Source: Lenisia limosa
Lineage: Eukaryota > Breviatea
Reading direction: 5' to 3'
DNA length: 49,742 nt
NCBI GenBank assembly: GCA_001655205.1
Contig: LPNZ01002753.1
Location: 1 to 49,742 of the forward strand
Shown here: positions 22,491-34,900 of the stretch, in pieces
How positions within the stretch are numbered: the stretch's first letter is position 1
Layout: each line of letters begins with the position of its first letter
Program-made: the position numbers and the translations under genes
Notes under the pieces: generated by a model
What the model was told of the DNA's origin: nothing
Database searches by the model: none
What the model saw: the letters and a program-made list of their open reading frames with translations, nothing else

Positions 22491-24767
22491 ATGACGCAGA
22501 ACGAGGAAAAAGCCGAACTCAAGTCCACGACCCCCGAAGAAACCTCTCCTGAAGAAGTTGAAATGGAAGTTAAAAGCCCTGTAGCTGAGGAAAATGAAGC
22601 TGAGATCCCAGCTGACAATGCCAGTGGCCAAAAGGCCGAAGAAACTACCGCCAAATCTGAGCCTCTCCCTGATGTGGAGAAGGCTGAAGCTGCCCCTCTG
22701 CCAACACTTTCAACTATGGATTTCCTGAATGTATGTTTTTAACTTGGTGGACTGAGTAACTTTGCAGCCTCCTGAGGAATCGGGCTGCTATGGCCGTGTT
22801 CTCAAGCCTTACATCAACAAAGGTAATCAAAAGATGAGGGCCATCTGGCGATTTCCTTTGATTAACCAAAATAGGCTCCGTTTCCAACTTCCTCACCTTC
22901 ACTGTCATGGTTGCCGCTATCGCTATCCGCGAATACGGCGATGAAAGTAAGCTGACGGGGATGTAAGAATGGAATGGCAAATTCCTTTGATCTCTCCTGA
23001 CTTTTGAACTCACTCCCAACGTATCACTTGGTTTTGGATACACGGGATAGGTCGTCCACCTGTCTATCACACACTATTTCTTTTGTACCCACATATACTT
23101 AAATCCAATGCAGACTAAATTTAGATGATAAAGTTATGCAATACCTTCCTCCCAGCATTCTCCTGTGTTGCCTTGTTCTATTCGGTGTTTGAAATGTTCA
23201 TGACTGCTAACACTTTTAATATAGTACCTNNNNNNNNNNNNNNNNNNNNNNNNNNNNNNNNNNNNNNNNNNNNNNNNNNNNNNNNNNNNNNNNNNNNNNN
23301 NNNNNNNNNNNNNNNNNNNNNNNNNNNNNNNNNNNNNNNNACCCCAGGAGGCACATTCTTTGCCTACGTCCTGGCATTTGGCCTCTTCGGGTTTGCAGGT
23401 GGAATCACCAATTGGCTTGCCGTCAAAATGCTTTTCGACAGAGTGCCTCTTCTCTACGGATCCGGTGGGATTTGTTTCTTCTTTATTTCTGTAAATGTTC
23501 ACGCTTTTGTAATGATTCATACTTATTTTTGTAGGTGTTATTCCTCGCCAATTCAAGCAGATTAGACAGACCGTTAAGGTAAGTTATGACTTCTCAATCC
23601 GCCTTGTGCTTATTTTCGTGTTTATTAAGTGAATGAAACAGCCCCTGTTTTGATGTGTTACATTTCAGGACGTTCTCCTTGCTACCTTCTTCGACCCTGC
23701 CTTCCTCGAGGCCTACATTTCTTCCCAGTCCAGAACCATGCTCACAACTATTGACTTCAGTGGGAAGGGTTTTTTTTTTGAGAAACACATTGGCTGACAT
23801 AGAATATCATAACTAAAAGGATACGGAATTAAGACACCTGTGTGTGTGTGTGTTTGTGAATAGTAATCTCCAATCTGGTCGAACAATTCACCTCTATCAA
23901 GCTTCTTTTCTTTTTGACGCGCCCCCTCCCCCAAAACTGACCTCCACAGACGGAAAGCTCCAAACTCTGATCGCTTCCGAATCCTTTGACAAACTCCTTC
24001 ACGAGAACCTTGTCAAGCTTGCTGAATCACCTGAGGTGGGGGGGGGGGGGNNNNNNNNNNNNNNNNNNNNNNNNNNNNNNNNNNNNNNNNNNNNNNNNNN
24101 NNNNNNNNNNNNNNNNNNNNNNNNNNNNNNNNNNNNNNNNNNNNNNNNNNNNNNNNNNNATCACCTCCTATTTGTTTGTCCTCACCATGAAGGGTCTTTT
24201 CCTTGGCATGATTGGCCTGACCCCTGATTCTCTCAAGCCCATTATCAAACCCTTCATTGCCAACTCCGGAGCTGATATGGTTCCTCTTGTGGGGGGGGGG
24301 GGNNNNNNNNNNGTAAGCAATGTCAGCAAACTTACGCTCTTAGCTCATTAACAACTTCGACCCCCTTGCCTTTGTGTCTGTGCATAAGGTCCGTGAAGAA
24401 GTCGACAACATGATGACTGTCAAACTCGAGGAGCTCACTGTATGCTCGCCCGGGGTTTGGGATCGGGATTATTAAAGGAAGAACTTATGGGAAACATTCA
24501 GATACGAGAGATATTGGCACACCTTGAGAGATCATGGCCTTTTTTTCTCATACCTGTAGCCCGAGATTGTGAAGCGTCTTTTGGAAGTTGTGATGAGAGA
24601 ACACCTTGGCTGGCTCATTGTCTGGGGTAATGTTTTCGGTGGAATGATCGGCCTTGTGTCTAAGGTGGGTTGGGTGTTGATGGAGATGAGGTGATACTTC
24701 AATTTTATTTCTTTGTGGTGTTGTCATGTTTTTATATTCTCTCACACTTCAGTTTGCCGGCTACTAA
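22491..24767 (+). CDS. DUF445-family membrane protein
   Basis: Membrane protein of the DUF445 family, which is of unknown function and common in bacteria. The first exon 22491-22730 encodes a hydrophilic Glu/Ala/Pro-rich region (MTQNEEKAELKSTTPEETSP). Then come 22768-22822 and 22875-22946 (SVSNFLTFTVMVAAIAI, a membrane segment). After the gap at 23230-23340 comes the core: GGTFFAYVLAFGLFGFAGG, then ITNWLAVKMLFDRVPLLYGS and GVIPRQFKQIRQTVKDVL. This is the family hallmark TNWLAxKMLF followed by GxIPxR. Later exons (about 23670-23757, 23950-24035, 24160-24288, 24344-24439, about 24560-24663, 24753-24767) give FDPAFLEAYISS, KVREEVDNMMTVKLEEL and a final hydrophobic segment (WLIVWGNVFGGMIGLVSKFA) ending FAGY at TAA 24765-24767. 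Gaps fall at 24051-24159 and 24303-24312, the latter a 10-N placeholder. The first gap may hide an exon. Confidence 0.85.
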
Positions 24768-24936
24768 AGTGTTAGGTAGTGTGTATTAATGTCAATATAT
24801 CAATGTGTTCCATCGATTCAGACCATCATCTCATGTTTTATGATGATTTCATATTTTAAGTGGAATCTCTTACTTGAATCACTCCCAATAAATTAGGTAA
24901 GAAGAAAGAATATATAACCAAAAGTTCCGAGTAGAT

Positions 24937-27254
24937 TTAGAGCCCTCTGTTGAAGGTGACAGTGTCTTGTTTGATGGAAGCGGCCAAGTCAGCCTCAAGG
25001 TCCTTAGTGGGCATCTTGACATACTGGGGGGGTATAATAGTTATTGATTTGGATTCCAATATTCTGTTAATTGTATCACTGACCACAAAGTCATTACCAA
25101 CCTGAGGGAACAGGGCAAGGGAAGCGGGGAGGGAGAAGAAGAAGAGTGTGGAGCAGACGGTGGCCTGGATGAGGAGACGAGGGACAATGGGGCCTTGGAC
25201 GGACAGGATTCTCTTAAGCTACAGCATGAAAGTTGGAACAAAAAGTACATAATGAAAGAAAATTGGACTGCTACTCTGCTTTCATCCACGGTACGGAGAG
25301 AATCAATACTACCGTATACAGTATGAAATCCCAGGCGTACACAAGGAGAGCTTCCCATGATGCGGTAGATGATAGGAGGACCAAGAAGAAGGCAAGAGGT
25401 CAGGGCAGGGCGAGTGGCTATGATGTCAACAGCAAAACGGCAGATCAGATACTGATAAAATTTGATAATACTGTATATTTTAAGTTACTACAAAACATAA
25501 TCTGGTCCCCTCCCAAAAAAAAAGTCTTTGGTTTCCACATGATGAATATCTCCAGAAATCTCTGCTTTATTGGTCTTTGTGGAACACAGGTAAGCCCAAA
25601 TGAGAGTTTTAAACCCACATCCAGTCAAGGTAAGTGCCTTTTTGGCGGCAATCTTCGACACTCCAAGGGGGGCTCCAGCATCATCGGTGACAACAATACC
25701 TGGGAGTATAAAAAAATAAAAAAAGGATAACAGTGATGGAAGAAATGTGAAGTGTTGCAATACTGAAGGAGGCAAAAGCCAAGGTGGTCTCACCTTCCTC
25801 AAGCTCGTGGCGACGCATGAGGTAGAAGTTCAACAGGGAAGCTGTGCAGACCGAGACGAAGGGAATAGACTGGGGGGGGGGNNNNNNNNNNNNNNNNNNN
25901 NNNNNNNNNNNNNNNNNNNNNNNNNNNNNNNNNNNNNNNNNNNNNNNNNAATGTCTTTATGATTTCAGCACCTAGCAAAAATGATATCAACAATTGATCC
26001 ATTACCCCCCCCCCTCCGTATCCCTCTCACTTCCTTGAGCACGGAGCTCACACTAGCAGAAACGTGAGGGACAACAGCACGTGTAACAGCCCTGAAGGGT
26101 GTGAGAATTATAAAATATGGGCAAACATGAACCATAATTATAACCAATCGGGCTTGGTGACTCATTAAATTGTACCCCCCAGACTTCATAGAGTAGGCAA
26201 GAGTGAGAGCAGTAGTGACAGCAGCGCCGTAACCGTTGACCAGGTTGCGGGGCAGAGTGTAACCCTTGAATTTATAGAGTTCGCTATCAGGGGTGGGCTA
26301 TACCGTAAGAGACTGTGATGATCCTTTTGTTACAATAGTCAACTTGGGTGCTTCATTTTCTCCAATAATAACATCTCACCCCAATACCTTGTCAGTGATG
26401 GGACGGTTGCAGTAGTTCACAGCAGCATTGTGAGTCTGATTAGCCCACTACAACGTCAGACCGTTTCCAAAAAGAACTTTTCACTTAAAATGTCAAAAAA
26501 AAAAAAATGGCAAACTAAGGAAGCGGTGTCTATGCGTCCTATCTCAGCTAGGTATGCAGCTAAGTATCCTGTCTTTTCCAAAAACAGTCCGATGCACCAT
26601 TATAGTTTTGATGAAAAGCACAATTGAGACATAAGTATTAAATGACCTCAAATAATGAACAAGAAAAGATAGGAATCCTCAAACCTGCCAAAAGAAGGTG
26701 GCGAAAGCCGAGGGGTTGGGCATGAGAAGACCGACAAGCATGGGTGCATTGAAGGGGACAAAACTAAACGATGAAACGAAACATTGGCAACGCTCTAAGC
26801 TTGGATTCCCAGAAGAACAAAACTGACAATCTCATGCCAGAAAGGTATTTGCTTTCTGCTATTTAATTAACTATTGGTTCCCACCAACCCAGCGATACGG
26901 AATGGGTGGAAGATGGGCTTATGGGTGTCTGGATGGATTACAGCAGCAATGTTGTAGAGGTTGTTGGTTTCAGGGTTCTTGCCCTGGGCCTGGAGTTCCC
27001 TAGACTCCTTCAGCATTCCAAGAACATCGTTGTTCTTCAGAAGAAGGGTTGCTGGATATGTTAAAACTAACAAAAGAGATTCAAAAAGAAGATAGATTTG
27101 GTCTTACCGGGGTTGCAAAGTGCCTTAAAGTGTCTGAAACGACCACCAAAGGTGGTCATATCATACTGAGCCTCATCAGGGGTTTCCTACAAAACAGTCA
27201 ATTCTCCTCAACAGACTTTGCAAGGCCTACCTTATCTAAAAATGCCCACTTCAT
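24937..27254 (-). CDS. SFXN: Sideroflexin, mitochondrial serine/amino-acid carrier
   Basis: Sideroflexins are five-helix inner mitochondrial membrane carriers. SFXN1/3 import serine for one-carbon metabolism. The start at 27254 gives MKWAFLDK, spliced to ETPDEAQYDMTTFGGRFRHF, matching the WDQSTFxGRxxHF region. Next come NPATLLLKNNDVLGMLKES, NNLYNIAAVIHPDTHKPIFH (the family HPDTG-like motif), FRIAGLV, PFNAPMLVGLLMPNPSAFAT, WANQTHNAAVNYCNRP (family WINQSFNAxVNYTNR) and YTLPRNLVNGYGAAVTTAL. The C-terminal half has LLNFYLMRRHELEEGIVVTD and DAGAPLGVSKIAAKKAL. The end is DLEADLAASIKQDTVTFNRG plus L (family VxFNKGL), stop at 24937-24939. A gap at 25882-25949 lies in an intron. The N-terminus is short compared with animal SFXN1, as in several protist homologues. 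Which SFXN paralogue it is cannot be decided. Confidence 0.93.
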
Positions 27255-27428
27255 CTTAATCGACTAAAATAGAGGAGAAAATTCAAAAAATAAAAATTCT
27301 TTTATAGTACTTTTTACATTAGTTGCATATATAGCATATACTTTCCAAAAAATCGAAAATCGGTTACACGCGCCAAATCCGCTATCTTTGAGAGTAGTTA
27401 CAAAAGTTACATGATATAAGCTTGGCAT
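27255..27428. promoter_or_regulatory. Bidirectional promoter, sideroflexin / IQUB
   Basis: Only 174 bp separate the two start codons, so both promoters must lie here. It is AT-rich, with a short GC-richer stretch (CACGCGCCAAATCCGC near 27368) that could bind factors. No TATA box can be assigned with confidence. Confidence 0.45.
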
Positions 27429-30400
27429 ATGGAGAGTAATACCCCTCCACTTTCGGCTGGCGCCAACAATGGCCCTCCACCACCATCTAGCGCCCCTTCT
27501 ATCCCATTAAACATCTCATTTATTACTCCACAAGGTAAAACTCTTGGTTTGTTGCTGTATTTATGTTCCAGGGTTCTCTATCCAGCGAGAAGTCCTCTCA
27601 TCACATCGAGTCTTTGATGTTTTGGCAGAGGTTGCATCCGTTGCTGAACTTTCAGTCCATGATGTTGATGCGTTTTTTGATGGTGAGTTTCTGTTGTTTT
27701 CTACGAAATGGGACGGAACTGCCGAACAGAGCAGCGCTTCAGTTGAATGCGCTGCTTCCTGTTATTATTCCATCTCTTATTGCTATGAAACCCATCGGTC
27801 TCTGTCTTATTCTCCAGGGTTCCCTTTGGATCCTATGGGAGATTTTAATTCTACACAGCCTGGGGAAGATGGAATCGTCTTTATTGAAGTGGGTGGACCT
27901 GGTGCATTCGTGCTAAATACTCTTGAGTTTATATTTTGTGTTTTAATCATCTCATATCTTGTTTTATAAATATATCATCGCCAAGCATCATATTAATGAA
28001 GATGATTGTCTTTCCCTTTTAATTATTTAAGATCTGCACAAAGGATCAAGGTCAGAGTCTCAGAATAGATGGTAAGTGAGTTTCTTCTCGTTTTAGCACA
28101 AATATAATTCCAAAGCAATCTGGAAGAATCCCTATTCAGAACCCATCTTCTCCATTGGAAGCGTTGAGACTATTTTTTTGCATCATAAACTTCTTTTTTT
28201 AAAAAATAGAGCATACCCCCCCCCCCCNNNNNNNNNNNNNNNNNNNNNNNNNNNNNNNNNNNNNNNNNNNNNNNNNNNNNNNNNNNNNNNNNNNNNNNGA
28301 CTTGCAAGTGTCACTTGAATCTATAAGCAAAAGAAATAAGGCACATATAACTCCTATCTTACATCACATCTCGAGTATTCAGAGAGTGGTAGAGAGTTTC
28401 CTGGTCAATGATTTCTTTTTATACAAGTAGACCCTAATACTGGATTTGTCTTTTTTAAGACAACTGGGAAACCTTCATCCTAACATTGCCCTAGACGAAG
28501 GAGACATGGAGAACGCGCTGCCGCCCCGGGCTGAGTTTGAGAAGTTTTCTGGAAAAAAGCCATTCCTGGGGGGCTTCCGCCACAAAAAGACCGGGGTCCT
28601 TTACCACCATGCATCTTCCCAGACCGAAATGAGCGAAGCAAAAAAGGCGGCGTTGTTGAAAAAGGTGGGCGAACGACGGCAACCTTTTCTGTTAAATGTG
28701 CAATTATATTTCAACCCCCCCCCCCCATTGCAAGAATCATATCATATTAGTGTGCAGACTCCTTGGCAAGTCTTGATCAATAAATCTGAGTAGATTTCCG
28801 TTTAAAAAAATTGGAAGACTGTTTCTTGAGGGTTTTGTAATCTCTAAACAAGGGTATTTCAGCCCTTCAAAGTCCTCCTCTGATCTTTGACCATTTAAGA
28901 GACAGCGTGTTCTGTATCACCGTGAGGCCCAAACAGTGACACGACGAATGAACAAAACCCAGACACAGCGGGAACAGTCAACACAGATGGTGGGTCCAAA
29001 GTGCTAATTTACATTAAGCCATTTATTGTGCTCATGTGTTTTTGGCATGATTAAATACACCCCCATTCAGAGTTATTTTTACTCCCCTTTCCCTCACCCC
29101 CCATTCACCGTCAACAGGTGCGTAAAGGTGTCATGCCTAATTGCGACCAAGATGTCGAAATCACGCCGCGACCCTATGTTGAAGCAAACGAGGTGGGTGG
29201 AGTGGCACATAGCATCTGAAGGAGACATATGTACATCATATCTTTCTGATGATAGGGGATGGTGTTATCTCTACCTACCATGTTGTCAATGCCTCGCTTT
29301 CTTCCTGTTACTCAGCTCCAATGGTCACCTCTTGCCTCATTTGTCTTCCTTTGTAACCTTTTCACCTTGCTAAGTTTGTTTCAAAGCGCCATCTTACCCA
29401 CCCCCCAGGTTCTAGCCACGAGGTGGCAGAAAGCTGTGACTCTCCAAAGATACGCCCGAGGAATGTTGGCGCGGCTACGCGCACGCCAAATGCGTCAAGC
29501 TCAGCTGGCTGAAGTGAGACGGTTGATCATGATTTGCTTTGGTCCAAAAAAACTGCAAACAATGCGTAGTTATATTCACTTTTCCCAATAGCCCTGTTAA
29601 CGTTTATTGGGATGACCGTTTATTGTCTAGATTGCGGAGTTGGAACTGTCACATGAGAGGGCAGCTGAGGAACACGAAGCCAACCGAAAGCGGGAAATGA
29701 TGCGACGAATGCATCCCAAGTCCAAGAAGGACTTCGAAATCCTTCACACGGAGCTTGAAGGTGGGTGCTTCCCGCACTTTACATTATTATTTTATCATCA
29801 GACCTGATGAAACAAATCCGTTATATTGATTTGAGTTTGCCACACACTACACCTTGGGGCGAGGGGGTCTTTTATTCATAAGAATATTTGAAATTAACAA
29901 TTTCCTTAGCCTGGCGAATCAAGGAAACGCGGCGGATTGAGACAGAAGCGCCTTCCGAGGACGCTCGAAAGGCTGAACTGGCGCAACTCCTTCATAAGGT
30001 GGGGGCTTGGTATATGGAAAGGAGAGACAGGGGGTGGGGCAGAGTTGGTAAAAGAGTTTATTCATTTGTAATTTATATAATTGAAGGGTGGTAAAGTCAG
30101 AAGAGCTGAGTGATCCCCTGATGCTGTCTCCCATTAACCTTCTCCAGGAAGCAGCACTCCTACAAACCATTGACAGACTCAAGACCACCGCTAACGTCGA
30201 AAACAAACATGATGCTGTGGAGAAAAAACTCAAATTGGTGAGAGATGTCATGATAATTACGGAGGGAACATTACTGCTTGTAACATCTCTCACCTGTATA
30301 ACCCCCCCCCCCCAGATGGCAGCTCCCAAAAAGTGGATGATGAGTGATGGTGTTGTAGCTGAGGTGGAAACAGCCTATACCACCAGAGCTAAAGTGAGGG

Positions 30401-31123
30401 GACCTTTTTTCAACCTACTCATGTTGTCTGAACAATTGAAGGGTTAATTATTTCAATAAAACGTGTGTGCGAAGTTTTGTTCCGATTTTTATTCTCTCAG
30501 GAGCTATATGACCTCTACCGTGGCTTGCTGGTTCCGCTACTAACCGTGGATGAGCGATTAGACGTCCTTCTGCACATCAAATGGACGGTGAAGGTGAGCG
30601 TTTTGACAGTTTGACATATATTTTTGAAGTTTGTAGTCTTCCTTCTTCAATACTGTAAACATTCAATGATTTTATCCAGGAATTTGATTGTGTGTTAACA
30701 CGAGACATTGTGCAACTCGTGGACAGGGAAGCTGACTTGCTAAACCGCGGCCGAAGTGAAGCTAGCGTGAAAGGTGGGGAATTGCTGCTGTTCTTGTTCT
30801 TGTTTTTGTTGGGTTCATTTGTGATGTACTATGGGCGAATTGAGTTGGTGTTCGTTAGTAATTCATAAATTTTGGGTCACCCCCCTCCCCTCAGGTTTAC
30901 GAAAGCGCTTGGCATCGCTGTTTTTGGAATTCTGTGAAACTCCAGAGTTCAACCCAGAGGCAGCACGCTTTAAACAGGTTAGGGTTTTTTTTTCCATTTA
31001 TCTTTGTGAGCTGCGTAGAGTAATACGTGAATTTGCTTTTTATTCTGCTTAATAATCTTGTTTTCACCTTATATACTCTGACAACCGCAGGTCCCGCAGA
31101 CAATGCTGAAAAATAGGTCATAA
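27429..31123 (+). CDS. IQUB: IQUB, IQ and ubiquitin-like domain axonemal protein
   Basis: IQUB is a radial-spoke (RS1) associated protein of motile cilia and sperm flagella. Exon 1 (27429-27534) encodes MESNTPPLSAGANNGPPPP and the start of the ubiquitin-like fold (ISFITPQ). It is continued at 27572-27682 by GFSIQREVLSSHRVFDVLAE. Exon about 28452-28662 has KPFLGGFRHKKTGVLYHHAS followed by SQTE, typical of the family. Then come RQRVLYHREAQTVTRRMNKT, an IQ motif (VTLQRYARGMLARLRARQM), coiled-coil exons, and the strongly conserved C-terminal block: APKKWMMSDGVVAEVETAYT, DERLDVLLHIKWTVKEFDCV, LVDREADLLNRGRSEASVKG, LRKRLASLFLEFCETPEFNP. The stop is TAA 31121-31123. The gap 28228-28298 is probably intronic. 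Exons in 27700-27900, inside the ubiquitin-like domain, are not resolved. Confidence 0.93.
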
Positions 31124-31900
31124 GAGTGTTTTGTAGACTAATGTATTTGTATGATGTTTCCAGAAGGTCATTTCTACCCAGAAAAAATAAAAAAAGCTAA
31201 ATTCACAAACTACAAATATACAAATACACAGTTGTTTAAAGTGACAGTTTTCTATTAAAATGTTGGATTGGTCTCTTTGTTGGTCAAGATAGTATATGTA
31301 CATTAAATAAAGAAAACATAACCATACACACAATCTCCTAAATACCTTCAAAGAATGGGGCTAAATGGTCAAAAAGCAAGGTGAGCTTGAGGCGAATGTC
31401 TGGTGCAATATGACTTATTTCTCTTTCCTATGAACTGAGATACCCCTCCCCCCGTACCCTCTCTTGTCCTGAGACTGCCGACGGGATGGAACGGGAGAGG
31501 ATGGCGGACCCATGAGAATCGATCTTCGGATCTAAAACTCATGAGCAGCTTAACCAAAGGATGATAACAAATAGGGCTCCGTGCAATTAAGGCATTTAAA
31601 ATTCATTACCAGCAATTATTTTGCCTAGCCTTTGCGTAAAAAAGAGATATAAACTTACGTATTTTTGGTTGGGCACTCAAGTAGATTCTTTAAAATATTA
31701 ATATGATATTCAAAACGAATCCTGTTAAAACTTTGTCTTTTTTTTTGAAAGTTCCCAACAACCACTCAAAAGTTAGTTTTATTTCAAAATAATGTTGCGT
31801 ATAATATGATTTTCTTCAAAAGATTGGAGATTTTGATTCGAAAAAATAATTGCAAAGGTGCCAATAACAATGGTTAATATTTTCTCGTGTGCGTCAATTT
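31124..31900. other. Intergenic region after IQUB
   Basis: An AT-rich stretch of nearly 800 bp between IQUB and the convergent membrane-protein gene. The short GC-richer part near 31440-31530 has no convincing exon. The 3' end of the minus-strand gene could lie in it, but I cannot support a stop codon. Confidence 0.4.
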
Positions 31901-34900
31901 ATTGCATGTAATATACAAGTCTTCACCCCTCTCCCACAGCATGGAGTCTTGGGATTCGACAGAGCGCCATGAGTTTGGCACTGGTTGTGGGGGCTTCTTC
32001 TTCGCCCAACAGCGATTGTGACACTGACGGCAGAAGCATATTGGAGGCCATAATGATGTTCTGTCATGGTGAAGAGGAAAATATGTCGAACATATCCCAA
32101 AGCCCTGTCAAGCATCACATATCCCAAAGCCAGGCACCATTCCAATCAAGCATCACATATCCCAATTCCATGATATATCCAGCCAACGGTATTGCCGCGC
32201 GCGACAGCAGAGAGTCGAGGGGAAAGGGAGGTCATGATCGTGTCGATGATGATCCGGCCATTTTGAGGGTCTAAATGTTTCAGTGAGGCCAGATGCACTC
32301 TAAGTTTCTTGACTTTACTGAAGATGTAAGACCCCCTACTTTCGGACGTCCAGAGTTTCCTCCTGAGAAGGGTTTTGAGGTTCTGCGACAACTGAGCGTC
32401 CCATTTGACAATTACTGGACCTATTGTATAAGCTTGTAAACATCCGAAAATGACTTTATATTCCATGAAAGCAATATGCACTGCACTCTATCTATTCCAG
32501 GAGTATGGACCTTCTTTCAGGCAGCCAAGTGAAACCCAGGTATAATACCGGGTCTTCTTTGGCTTCATAGCCTGATTGCTCTGCTCATACCTGAAAGCGG
32601 CTCGGCTGATGATGTTTGTTTGTTGCGGGGGTGACACGATGGGGGTGTAGCCACTAGGAGGTTAACCAAGTAAAATTCTGGGATGGAGGGCAGAGGTACC
32701 CTTAACTCTCATTTTTGTCGTCCTATCCCCCCCACATTTTATTTTGCTAAAAACGGGACTCAAGACGTCAAGGCGGCCTAAGTTGGCCACGACCGCGCCT
32801 GCTTCCACAAACTCGAGAACATCGCAAGCTGGATTATGATTTTCAGGAACATTAAAAGAACACTGTTCTGGGACCAAAGTCATCTATGTCAAACCACTTA
32901 TGAAGCAGGGAATGAGAAAATGAGGTTAAAACCAGCATAATACCAGGATATTATTCCCTCTTTAACTTTTCAATGAAGTTAACTCCTGTAAAAAACATGT
33001 ACACACAGTCCGTAGATAAGTGTACACTATTATTTTAAACGAACAAAGAGTCTGACCTCGTTCTAGCGCTGATGGTTTGATAGGCGGGCTCCAGAGATGG
33101 AGCAGCGACAAGGGGGTGGAGAAGGACCCTGCTTGTACCGGCCCTATAATAATAATGAACTCAAATTAGAACCATCAAAGGCTCAGACTATAAGTTGTGA
33201 ATCCACAATAGTTCCTTCTGCTCTAAGTCAGGGGTACTTCAGTGAACAACAAGTACTTTCCTTTGCACCAGCAATTTGATAGTGAAATGTCTCACCATTA
33301 GAACAGGCGATCTTGGCCGAGATCATTGGCAAATGAAGGAACTCAAGAGATTGGGACAGCATTTGAAGAGCATCAGAGAGTATCAGGCCCAGGGCTAGGA
33401 ACATGAAGTCAAGAGAAACCAATGAAGGATAATGCAGGAAGTTATGACGTCATGTACTCACCACAGGCGGCTGAAAGGGAGGGAGGTGTGGTACCTTGAA
33501 TACCCGAGACCACAAAGACTCGTTCTAAGAAATTAGGAATTAAAAGGGTGGAAGATGCTCCACCTCCGTCTTGCTTGAACACGAAAAAGTCCAACTTGAC
33601 AGCCAAATACTCCACTGTGGACCAAAGATGGTCAAGCATGATGCACACCATGACCGAAGGCTGGGTCTTAATAATCACATTAAGGTCGCTGAGCTCCACC
33701 TGGGGACAGTCGGTTATTTCGAAATAATAATAATGGTGTTTGAGAGGTAGAGGAAGGAAATCCAACCCAAAAAGGGCTGAGTTCATTTTAGTACGAGACC
33801 TTTCAACCCAATCACCCCTCCCCCCCGCAGACAACGACAACGGAGACTTCTCTCAGATAGGCATAGTACTTCGCGTTTGAGGATGGAATAAGACCGGGTC
33901 GCGATCTAATGATCTCAGCGGCCACTGGTGCCGGCATGGTGCAGGCCACCTGGGGGGGGGGGTAAATAAAGGAATAGTAGTATCTGCATACAGATACTAA
34001 TCATGAACCGAATTATCCAAACATTGGAAAGTTCATAAACAAAGAATCCCAAAATCAACTCTGTTGGATAACAGTTGTTAACGTACTGTATCCCATCACT
34101 CAACTGGGAGCATAGAGGGCGCTAAAGAGGGTTTTGTTTGGATTGAACAATATGAGGAGAGATATGAAGCGCACTATAAGTGGGGGGTTGGGGGGTTGAA
34201 AGCAGGCAAATCGCATCCCAACACAGACACCATAGAATGACTCTTCCCACCTGGGCTACAGCATCATTGGTTTTGTTAGACAGCACCTCGGAGAAGAGCA
34301 CGATTTGCCGCATTACTGCGTCGGAATGGCGTGAGAGGATCACCGCGATGGTGAAGATCATGAGCAGAAGAATACCTGTCTGGTTAGAAAGGACTTACTG
34401 GAAGCAAAGTGGAACACCAAGTATTTTATCAGCTGGACGCATACCAGCAATAATGAATGACTTAGCGGTTACATCAGAAAACACGAGAGTCGAAACAAAC
34501 GTCACCGAGGACGATACCAGCAGCACTTTCTAAATGTTCATGGGCAATACATTGGGAATACTGATGTTGAGTATCATCAATAACGCCTTCGTCACTATTC
34601 TTTCATCTAGTGAATAGAATGTCAGACAATGTATATATCATATATATAATAACCGAAAAATACCCAAGAAAGTCTGTTGTGAAAGCGCCTCTTACCTCCT
34701 CAATGTTGGTACTGCACAGCATAGGCATAACCAAAAAGCCCAAAATGACACAGTCTAACGACACCATATCTGCTCGTAGATCCCTGTGGAATGGTAAAAA
34801 GGACAAATTGTGGCCACTGTCCCTTCAAAACGGTAACAGAGAATTAATTTGAGGTCTCCCGCCCCAACTCCGATTCATCCTGGGTCAATTTACTCATTGA

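Noticed and set aside
27544-27969. Single 141-codon ORF in IQUB
   Set aside because: Only its first part matches the ubiquitin-like domain. The rest crosses a GTGAGT donor and later intron sequence.
32105-32165. Short repeat of CATCACATATCCCAA as a regulatory array
   Set aside because: Only two or three imperfect copies occur near the uncertain 3' end of a gene. This is too little to call more than a local duplication.
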